A DNA stretch of 64,000 nt from Cercophora sp. LCS_1 (lineage: Eukaryota > Ascomycota > Sordariomycetes > Sordariales > Lasiosphaeriaceae). The DNA lies in assembly GCA_036250225.1 (NCBI GenBank), contig JAPZLL010000037.1, positions 248,001 through 312,000 on the forward strand, given 5' to 3'. Under the pieces are notes generated by a model. The model saw nothing but the letters and a program-made list of their open reading frames with translations, did not search any database and was not told the DNA's origin. This document shows positions 55,930-64,000 of the stretch, piece after piece. Positions within the stretch are counted from its first letter, which is position 1, and every line of letters begins with the position of its first letter. A program made the position numbers and the translations under genes.

Positions 55930-56754
55930 GCTGGCTGGGCCGCGTTTGGTTTGGTTTGCTAAGTAGGACGATGGCGTTGTGTTGAGTGGAGTTTTTGGAA
56001 AGCGGTTAGAGCAAGGGATCTAGAAACTAAATTGGAATCTATCTTTAGTCGAATCAAGTTTTGTCTCTTACCTCTTTCACTGCTTGAGCTCTCTCCAGTT
56101 GAAACGAGTTGAGCGGGTGTTGCTTGACGCTCTTGTTGCCATCACGCGATGCCAATTTCCGTGACATGCATCGCAACCAACAATCTGGGATGCCGGTTCC
56201 CTTGGGCTCGAACGGCAGGAGTCAGCTTTCATGACGGTCACTACTAAGGCATCGTGAAATCATGAATGCATGCAACGTTGACTGTCCAGCCTTGAAGTAA
56301 TAATAGACCAGTGGTCCAGACCACTCGCTTCCAGGGCCCGTGCAATGGCGGCCCCTAATGCCACCTAAGATATCCAAGCTTTCTGTTCTCACCAGGAGAT
56401 CCCCCGGGTGGCGTCCGGCGAAACGATAACCAGCATAAACGGAACGAGCTTGCTGAACCATTGTTCCCGCCAAAACTCAGGCCTGAGTACCGGAAAGGGA
56501 GGCGATCGGGAATCCGATGTTGCACTGTCGCTCGGGAGCCAATGACCGGCGTGGAGAGGTACAATCGGGGCTGAAGTGGCGCCAATGTATTATTCACCTT
56601 TGACGATGTGTACCGAGAAGTTGCATTTGGATGGGGGGATTGCAACATCGGCGAGATGGATAAAAACTATTTATACCTGTCTTTCAGGACACTGGTTCTG
56701 GCCAAGAAGTCGTGTTGAACCATCATCATTGCAATCAATCACTTTTTGATTAAC
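55930..56754. promoter_or_regulatory. Intergenic with TATA box
   Basis: No gene is supported. GATAAAAA at 56659-56666 (followed by TTTATA) lies about 90 bases before the next ATG and is probably the core promoter of the small secreted protein. Confidence 0.45.
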
Positions 56755-57242
56755 ATGAAGTCCTCCCTTCTTATTCTTGCCGCCCTGTCCGCGGTTGTGA
56801 CGGCTGAGAGCTGCTCTTACAAGACAGACAAGTATGGTGTATGTACCCCAGCCCCAATCCCACCCATGGATTCAAACCGACCGCGCATACAGACCGTCAA
56901 GGGAACATACATGACGCCCCGCCAATGCAGTGACCAGTTTGGCTACGTCTTGGATGACATGTGCTCAGGTATGTTGGCCATCTATCAAGGTGACAACTTA
57001 TCTACATGGCTGATGCGGGACCAGGCGACGATACCATGTGCTGCATCAACTACAAGTGCAAGGCGCCCGACGGCAGCAAGGGCTTCTGCACCACCACTTC
57101 GAACTGCGATTCTCAGAAGCCTCAGTACAAGCGTGCCAAGTATGCTAAGACTTTTCAGCGAGTCTGAAGATGGTGACTAACAGTTCCCAGGAACCTCTGC
57201 CCCGGCCCGGGTGACGTCCAGTGCTGCTATTATGTTGGTTGA
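56755..57242 (+). CDS. Small secreted cysteine-rich protein
   Basis: Exons 56755-56968, 57025-57139 and 57191-57242 (introns 56 and 51 bases) join in phase to 126 residues. ATG 56755 gives a clean signal peptide (MKSSLLILAALSAVVTAESC). The mature protein has about twelve cysteines including two CC pairs (DDTMCCINYKC and QCCYYVG). No known domain matches. Cysteine density, small size and secretion make it a candidate effector; the role is unknown. It is preceded by a TATA box and lies between two lectin/metabolite genes. Confidence 0.78.
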
Positions 57243-57465
57243 GAAATGGAAGGCACAGCTGGGCTCTCAGTCTTGCCACAGCATTATTCCAAGTGAACTC
57301 TCACCGCACTCCTCGTCACCACCAAGTAGCTCTTAGCACAAAATATCCATTACTTTATATCGTACCATAAATGCGTAACATCTCTTGGATCGTAGCCCAC
57401 TTCACCATAGACATTCCGTTGCCCTTGCCGTAAGACACGAACTGCGCGCACTATGGTATCCCTAC

Positions 57466-57990
57466 CTAAGTAGACCTCAAGTTAAGCGCCTGTCCGAGAA
57501 GAAACATATCGCGCTGTTTGATAAATCGACCCAGCTCCGATGTCGGCTTCACTTCCGCCATGATCCGCAAGGCGTCGTCAACGGGCATCCACTCGTGGCA
57601 CAGCCCGTCTGCAACCGAGGCCTGCGTCAGCTCCGGACGGCCCGTCTCGTCGAGTACGACGGCGCGGTAGCAATGCGAGATCTGGTGCAAGTCGCCTCAG
57701 TCCTCTTCAACTGTAGCAAAGCACGCGCCCTGCACCGCGACAAGTGCGCCCGTCTCCTCAAGCACCTCACGCTCGGTCGCCTTGGTGTGGTCTTCGTCCC
57801 CTTCAACTCCGCCGCCGGGGAGTTTGTAGTAGTTACCTCGGCGGGCTTTAATAAGAGCCACGCGGCCGTCTGGTCTAGTGACAGTGGCGCGGACGGCAGA
57901 ACGCTCAATGTACTGTGATCCTGCCCGTGAGATTCCAATGGTTTGTTGGGAATGCTCAGGGCTGGTGATGCTGGTCAAATCAGCTCCCAT
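57466..57990 (-). pseudogene. Nudix hydrolase with in-frame TGA
   Basis: Nudix enzymes hydrolyse nucleoside diphosphates linked to another group. ATG 57990 begins a frame with VTRPDGRVALIKARRGNYYK and a full Nudix box (GVEGDEDHTKATEREVLEET followed by GA). After TVEED there is a TGA at about 57691-57693. The same frame then continues with DLHQISHCYRAVVLDETGRP and CHEWMPVDDALRIM to a stop at 57466. Only one base separates this from an intact gene of about 174 codons, and no intron donor removes the stop. It may be a recent nonsense mutation, a sequencing error or recoding. Confidence 0.75.
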
Positions 57991-58020
57991 ACTCCTGAGG
58001 GGATTGGCCCAAGGAAGCAA

Positions 58021-59823
58021 TGGGAAGAGGTAGCCATTGGGCTCGATGCTAATAGAACACCTGGACAGAATGCCTCAAGGCCAATGCAGGATCTTCATAA
58101 CTGGGCAGTACACCGCTGGATGAAAAGAGAACGGGAAAAGGTGTTGGAGGACGGACCATCCTCCTCGTGGGATGGACGGGATGGGTGCAAGGGAGGGAGG
58201 GTACCAAGAAGGGTTGAGGAGGGCTGTTTTGGCGGAGACCGAGCGGACGATTACACGTGGAAGGAAAAGCAAAGAGACAATACCTTGAGTGCACACCTAT
58301 CCAGGAAACAAGAATCGAGGCAATTTGGAATTACCACACGGCTGTCGGTGCAAGACGTGCTGGAGGTGACGAGGTCACAGCTCGCGGGATGATCAAAAAC
58401 ACCGGCCCCCCATCCCCATCTAGGAATGCATGCGAGGAGAAGCATCACGTCGCCCAGCCATTCGCCAGGCTCGTGTCGGAATTCCGAGCAGCGCGGGGTA
58501 GCGTAGCTTTTAACATCTCGCTTCTGAGGACTGTGAATCAGGAATGCTCGAATTGGCTTGCCGCGACCAGAAGGATTTCAGCCTTTCAGGGCTTCTGCGG
58601 TAGCGCTGTTCCCTCTTGCTCAGGGGGGTGCCTGGGGAGTGGTGGTGCCACCACCGTCACATCAAACGTCGATCCAGAACCTCGCACTACGCGGCAGACG
58701 GTTTAGCGGCATGATTGCGCTGCCGAATCAAGAGCGCAAAACCTGGGAAGGATTGACATGCCATGCAACCACATTTCGCCATCCTTGCTGCCTGCCGCCT
58801 GCTATTCCCTGTAGTATCTAGCATCAAGACACAACGCTCCTCGAGCGAAGATAGCCCCCAAGTCACCGGCAGCCACCAATGAACGTCACCAGCTGATACC
58901 AAGGGCCGGGAAGCGAACCAAGCCAACCTCGTCGCGTTTACATTAGTGACATATGAACTCGGGGTCCGTAGAGGGCCCCCCGCCAGGGAGCTAGCCTTGA
59001 AGTGGCCTCCCGTTCTTCTTGTTTTGGCATTCGGGTGTGCAGTCGGATGCACAGGCGGGTTGTGGCGGGGATCCGGGCGGGAGGAGACGGGATGGGGGAG
59101 GGGGGGTGAGCACCTTAGACGCACCTCGCATTATCGGGGCATATCAGGACTCCGTGTGACAGTTTACAGCTTCACTAATTCCTAGTGAAGGTCAAGATGG
59201 CAGCCCGATATTTGACAGGATGTCGTCTTAGAGAGTGGAATCGCGGAATCACCTAGAAGCGGACGCAGGCGGATCTAGCACCATCATGTGCGTGCAAAAG
59301 AACGCAGCTCTGACACTAGTCTCCGTGATAAGGCTGCTTTAGCTGCATGTTTCCTCTCCTTCCCGTTTTTAGTCATGCATTTGGGAATCTCGGAACCGAA
59401 TGGATTCTGGTCCCTGTCTAGCGTGCTGCTAGTTCAACGTCCAGCTTTCTGGGCCACTCGTCGCGAATAGGTTCATCACATTATGCACGTCAACACACGG
59501 ACCTCTGCTATCAGAGAGGGCGGGAAGATGGTGGGTTGGGGGGTGGCGGCAACTCTCCGCATTTCAAATAGCCAATCGGTACACATCATTTCAAATCATT
59601 TCGGCATGTTTGCCTCATCGTGGGGAGCAAACAACCGCCAGAATACATGGCCCTCGCAATTCGGTTCCTTCGTCGGTGAAAGAATTCCAGACGTGGGCTA
59701 GATTGACAGATTGCAGCCTGTCGTGACCATGGTGGACATCCCATCTATAAAACGGCGCCACGACGTGGACAGCACAGGCTTAGACAACCCTCATCTTCTT
59801 CTCAGATCTGCACATCTATCACC
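58021..59823. promoter_or_regulatory. Long intergenic region before isocyanide synthase
   Basis: About 1.8 kb without a supported gene; open frames are short, overlapping and without domains. TATAAAA at 59746-59752 lies 78 bases before the ATG of the isocyanide synthase and is a likely core promoter. Confidence 0.4.
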
Positions 59824-61962
59824 ATGGCACCACCAGCAATCTCCCCTAAGCCCTCAGAAGAGTTTCTGCCCCCTATCAAGGAAAAGGTCTCGGAGTCTTG
59901 GGCCTCCAACGCCCTCACCAAGTCCGACTTTGAGAAGGCATGCGAGATTCTCGATGTCATCTTCCGCTACCAACTCAACAGGGAAACTCCGATTGCCCCC
60001 CGGGACCAGCCCGAGTGCATCAAATTTGCTGCACTAATCTACTCCCAAGTCAAGGCCAGCCGGCCCGTTCTCATGTGTCTTCCTGCGTTCCCATTCAAGT
60101 CGCCCAACTCCCAGTCCAAGGTCCTCGGTCGGCTTCCTGACAAGGCAGAGGAGCTTGCTTTGGCTCACATCAACGGTCTCTGCGCCGCCATCACCGACAT
60201 TTATCCGCCGGGGGCTGAGCTCACCATTGTGTCTGACGGGCTGGTCTACAATGGTCATTACACCTGCCGTTCCTTCCTTTTCCTCACTCAGACTGATGAA
60301 TGTGTAGACCTTCTCGGCGTCCCAGACAAAGATGTTTGGGCCTATGGCCAGTCCCTCCGTACCCTAGCCACCACCAGAAAGTTCAAGCACATAAGATTTT
60401 CCCGTCTCCACGAGCTGCTAGACACAACCATCGATGAACCCGAGCTCAACGAGATGGCCTATGTTGCGCAGGCCACCGACTTTCGGCGATCCCTGCTCAA
60501 CCAATTCGGCCGACACAACTGGGACCCGACCACGGAGATCAACACCAAGGATGACACCTGCCTGACTTACAAGGGCTACCTCAAGTTTCTCGAGACTGAT
60601 CTCGAGCACGTTTATCCTGTCGGTACTGACCGTTCCAAGAAGTCGTACAAGAACGGCATCAAGCACATTGCTCGACAGATGCTGTACCGAGGAGATGTAA
60701 GCCACCCCCTCATCCACTTGCACAGGCGTTGACGGTGACAGGCCTTTGCCCGCGCAGTCCGCGAGAAATTCCCCTCCCACGTCCGCCTCAGCATCCACCC
60801 CTCCTCCTCAGCCCTCACCAAAATCTCCATCTCCCTCCTTCCCACCTCCTCCGTCTGGACCACGCCATGGCACTGCGCCATGGCCGTCATGCTCGACGGC
60901 GGCATCCAGACAGGTCCACGCTCACAGTTCGAAAACGGCACTTTCGAACTCGTCACTGACTCTTCCGGACGACCATCCCATTTTCGTGAGAAGTCTGACC
61001 TCCTCTCATGGGGTCCCGTGTCAGTCGAACCACTTTACCCATGCGGTCTGCTCATCACACCCGTCGCCGGCCCAGGGAAGTTGTCCATTGACGACGTCGA
61101 CGCCAAAAAAGTGAGGGCTCTCGCGGAGCTAAACTCACCTGTCATCCTGCGTGATTTCAGCAAGACGACCGATCGGGATTTATTTGTGGCTAAGAGCCAT
61201 GAGATGGGCACGCCGACGCCGTGGAAGCGGGGACTTGTGTTGGAGGTCAAGGAGCTGGCGGGGCCGAATAAGAGCGTCAATGCGCTGACGAGTGAGAGGA
61301 TGCCGATGCATTATGATGGATTGTTCAAGGTTGAGAAGAGGCTTGCGGGAAAGAACGAGGTTGTGGTGCCTGTTCCGCCAAAGTGAGTCTCTCTTCCTCT
61401 CTTTATCTCACCCTGTCTCTCTCTGTCTCTCTCACACACACATACTCTCCCTTTGAGCTGTGACCAACGGTGAGATGAGCAAGTAGCTGACTGGAGTAGC
61501 CTGCAGTTTTTCACTGCTGTGACGCCGTGTCCTGAGGATACGGGGTACACACTCTTTGCGTCATCCAACCTCTTTTTCAGGTATGCGACAGCGCCAGTGA
61601 CGGTTGAGGCGTTGGCGGGCCGGACCTGGTCGGTTTCGACACCGTCTTTTGATGCAACAAACTTGGAGGGGCTGCCGCTTGTCACTGAGCACCCTGTCAC
61701 CGGGAAGTCGTGCATCAGGTACCACGAGAAGTGGCCGCAGAGCAAAACTGAGTTTGACCCTGTTGATGTGGCGATTGACGGGGATGACGACGGCGAGGTC
61801 GACAAGGCTATTGAGACACTGCTCTATGATCGCAGGGTTACGTATTGGCATGCCTGGAAGAAGGGGGATATGCTGGTCAGTGACAATGTCTCCATGATGC
61901 ACACGCGTACCAAGTTTGTCAGTGGATGTGATCGGGAGTTGTGGAGAATTCATGTTGAGTGA
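59824..61962 (+). CDS. Isocyanide synthase-TauD dioxygenase fusion
   Basis: The N-terminal domain belongs to the PvcA/Dit1 family, which turns an amino-acid amine into an isonitrile; the C-terminal domain is an Fe(II)/2-oxoglutarate dioxygenase of the TauD type. Exons 59824-60696, 60742-61382 and 61500-61962 (introns 45 and 117 bases) join in phase to 658 residues. Dit1/PvcA features: FALIYSQ-like FAALIYSQVKASRPVLMCLP, AFPFKSPN, KVLGRLPDKAEELALAHING and IYPPGAELTIVSDGLVYNGH. TauD features: a His-x-Asp-type MHYDGLF and, near the end, WHAWKKGDMLVSDNVSMMHT with the distal histidine. The third exon starts after the AG at 61498-61499. No transporter, NRPS or regulator of a cluster is adjacent on the left; the right side continues with an unknown gene and a cupin. 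Product unknown. Confidence 0.9.
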
Positions 61963-62370
61963 CAGAGCTGGGAGGCGTGTAGGAGACAGCCCTGAGCCGC
62001 TGTGTACCTAATGTATTTACCTTGCTGTTGTCGAAACAATGTTTTTCAGACGAATCCAATATTGAAATACCCTCCACGTTTTCTTTGTCTCTGGCCAGGC
62101 ACCCAAGCGCCACATGGGGTGGTGAATCAAATATCTAATGGCTTCTGATTGAGGACTTGCTGGATGACCTGAAACTCGCAGATGCATGCACGTGGTGTGT
62201 ATTGTACCATGTCAATGATAGAAGTTTGACTCTAAGCGTGACACACACATGTCTTACGAATGCCATGCTTATCAAGCAGTGAAGAATAAGACCCGCTGAT
62301 AGAAGCCGGAGAAGCCTTCACGTCTTTGGACTTGGTTCCTGTCACTTGTGATGATCTCAAACCTGTCACC
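61963..62370. other. Intergenic, nothing recognised
   Basis: The stretch holds the 3' side of the isocyanide synthase and the leader of the next small gene. No coding signal or motif is seen. Confidence 0.35.
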
Positions 62371-62793
62371 ATGTCGAAGGCGGCCCTGACCGTGAGAATT
62401 CTAGTTGACGATTGCTCCCCAACTATTCAACTCGTCTTTCGTGATGAAAAGTATTCCAAGTCCTACCCCAAAAGACACGTCCTGGGTCTGGATAGAGTAG
62501 GTATTGACAGTATCCGCCTCGACCAGCCCGGCTCATTCGGCATCAGATATGGCGACGTGGAGAGCGCCAAGGAAATGTACCAATGTCAAAGCAAACCGTG
62601 GTGCAAGTTGTTCCGGTACGACGCTGGCAAACAGACAGTGTGGATCAAGCGAGCGTTTACCGAGGATGACATTCGCGAGTTCTTTCCTCTCAGTTCTGGG
62701 GATGAGGATGAAAGTGGTGACGCTTCAGGCAAGACGAAGGAAAGTTCGAGTGCAACAGTATCTAGCCGGCCTAGCATCAAAAGAGGCAAATAA
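62371..62793 (+). CDS. Small hypothetical protein
   Basis: A single exon of 140 residues starts at ATG 62371 (MSKAALTVRILVDDCSPTIQ). It is soluble, with no signal or membrane segment, and has two cysteines (YQCQSKPWC). An acidic/serine tail (FPLSSGDEDESGDASGK) is followed by a basic end. No domain is recognised. Regular alternation of hydrophobic and charged residues (ILVDD, IQLVFRDEK, KLFRYDAGKQTVWIK) suggests a folded beta-rich protein. Proximity to the isocyanide synthase is the only functional hint. Confidence 0.5.
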   Translation: MSKAALTVRILVDDCSPTIQLVFRDEKYSKSYPKRHVLGLDRVGIDSIRLDQPGSFGIRYGDVESAKEMYQCQSKPWCKLFRYDAGKQTVWIKRAFTEDDIREFFPLSSGDEDESGDASGKTKESSSATVSSRPSIKRGK

Positions 62794-63286
62794 AGTGCTA
62801 AACCAGGCAAAGAATAGGCCAGCAAAACGCTAGACGAAATTGAGGGCTGGACAAGCCCTCCTTAGAGATGGCACAGGGTGTTACCTAATAGTGCCACAGG
62901 TTCGATGCCAAGAGCGAGGCATTCGCGATTGTACCGTCATGAAAATCGAGGTGAGAATTGACCCTTGAGAAGAATATACCTGATTGATCCACTCTTGATT
63001 GCGGATGGGAGGCGTATTAATCGGTTGCCAAGCCGCGTATAGGGCTTGTTGACGTTACAACCTGTCAGCGCGTATTCAGCCCCATTCTGCGTATTCGCGA
63101 AACCACTGTCAGCAGGCATTATAAAGCAGATTGAGACTTGAGTTTCCAAACAGCGTCCGATTGCCTATCCACAACTATATAAATATTGAAGCTTCTGCCG
63201 CAGATTTCGACACAGCATATTTCACAGACTCACATCAATCGAAAAATCAGTGCCCCAGCTAGCTCCGACCCCTTCCAAGACCCAAG
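62794..63286. promoter_or_regulatory. Intergenic with TATA box
   Basis: No gene is seen. TATATAAA at 63176-63183 lies about 105 bases before the cupin ATG, a strong core-promoter candidate. Confidence 0.5.
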
Positions 63287-64000
63287 ATGCTCGCTCCCAA
63301 GACCCATTCCATCATTTTCGCCTGGCTTGCCGCCTTGTCCTCCGTGACAGCAGCTCCCACGTCAACGACAAAAAGATCAACGGAGCTCAGCTTGACAGCC
63401 CAGCTCCAACTCGCAGACACGTACGTCTCCACGTCGGAGCCAAGTCCCTCACTAACAACCCAGCGCCATCGACCGCTACAAGCTCCTCCCCGACGACAAA
63501 GATTTCGTCTTTGACCACAACACAGCCGTCTTTCCTATGGCCAACCGCAAAACCTTTCCCGCCCTCGTCGGCTCAGGCATCAGCCTCGCTATCGCAGAGA
63601 TCCAGCGTTTGTCTCCGGTTCTCACCTAATCTTCAGTGTTGACAACAAATAGCCTGCGGCTTCGCTTCCCTCCATCTCCACCCCCGCTCCGCTGAAATAT
63701 TCACCGTCCTCTCCGGCCGTGTTTTGACCTCAACCGTCCCCGAAAGCGGCGTCGTCGATACCACCGGCAAGCAACGCGTCATAAGTACCGAGCTGACGGG
63801 TAACATGACGACTATTTTCCCCCTCGGGTCACTCCACATGCAGTTTAACCCTGAGTGTACACCGGCTCTTGCCGTCGCGGCTTTTGCATCGGAGGATCCT
63901 GGCGCGGGATTGGTTGCGCCCGAGACTTTTGCGCTTGATGATGAGTATGTTGTTGATACCTTTGGAGGGAGTATCGCTGGTGATTATGTGGAGAGGGTGA
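63287..64000 (+). CDS. Secreted cupin (germin/spherulin-like), 3' end missing
   Basis: This is a germin-like cupin of the spherulin 1A type, secreted; members bind metal and some are oxidases. Exons 63287-63420, 63464-63606 and 63653 to beyond 64000 (introns 43 and 46 bases) join in phase. The signal peptide is MLAPKTHSIIFAWLAALSSV, cleaved near TAA. The first cupin motif is HLHPRSAEIFTVLSGRV, with the two His and one Glu of the metal site; the second region includes GSLHMQFNP with another His. The window ends inside the coding region, so the last quarter or so is unseen. Confidence 0.85.

Noticed and set aside
1..64000. CRISPR arrays, bacterial operons, ribosome binding sites or riboswitches
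   Set aside because: None is present; spliced genes and HET/NWD content show this is fungal nuclear DNA.

Overview
The window is genomic DNA of a filamentous ascomycete (Pezizomycotina, probably Sordariomycetes). Genes carry short introns of about 43-154 bases with GT..AG ends and CTAAC/CTGAC-type branch sites. The content is typical of fungal accessory chromatin: HET and NACHT-WD40 allorecognition genes, LysM proteins, small secreted proteins, a LaeA-like methyltransferase, a P450 and an isocyanide synthase. The species cannot be named from the sequence. All family names come from recognising motifs by eye; no search was run.

Layout. 1-4000: a GH18-type chitinase (5' part only) and a multi-LysM secreted protein transcribed divergently. 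4305-7177: a decayed HET gene and an intact short-chain dehydrogenase. 7736-16187: a 2796-residue homologue of the bacterial insecticidal toxin-complex A subunit, nearly intronless. 16695-18421: a second decayed HET gene whose 5' end is cut at a dispersed repeat. 19461-19994: a small secreted protein. 21362-25725: an arsenic-detoxification cluster (Arr2-type rhodanese arsenate reductase, Acr3 arsenite efflux pump, ArsH), the last carrying an in-frame TAG. 26189-28445: a decayed large fungal protein of unknown function. 28814-32412: a ubiquitin-like-domain protein, a LaeA-like methyltransferase and a secreted protein.

33880-35934 and 45198-47241 are two apparently intact HET genes. Between them lie a ThuA-like protein (36645-37506), a divergent pair of many-exon genes (37599-40693 minus, 41235-42988 plus) and a P450. 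The minus gene of the pair has the coiled coil / hydrophobic hairpin / coiled coil layout of alpha-helical pore-forming proteins. This pair is my best candidate for an undescribed system. 47951-54127 holds a retroelement-like LTR relic, a broken initiator tRNA copy, a frameshifted NACHT-WD40 gene and an intact initiator tRNA-Met. 54787-64000 holds a CVNH-LysM lectin, a cysteine-rich secreted protein, a Nudix gene with an in-frame stop, an isocyanide synthase-dioxygenase fusion, an unknown small protein and the start of a secreted cupin.

How the parts fit: three themes recur. The first is conflict and self/non-self recognition (four HET loci, one NACHT-WD40). The second is interaction with hosts, prey or competitors (toxin-complex homologue, pore-former-like pair, LysM and CVNH lectins, chitinase, small secreted proteins). 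The third is metal and specialised-metabolite functions (arsenic cluster, isocyanide synthase, P450, LaeA-like protein). Many loci are broken by frameshifts, stops or truncation, as expected in fast-evolving repeat-bearing fungal DNA, although several breaks sit at homopolymers and could be sequencing errors.
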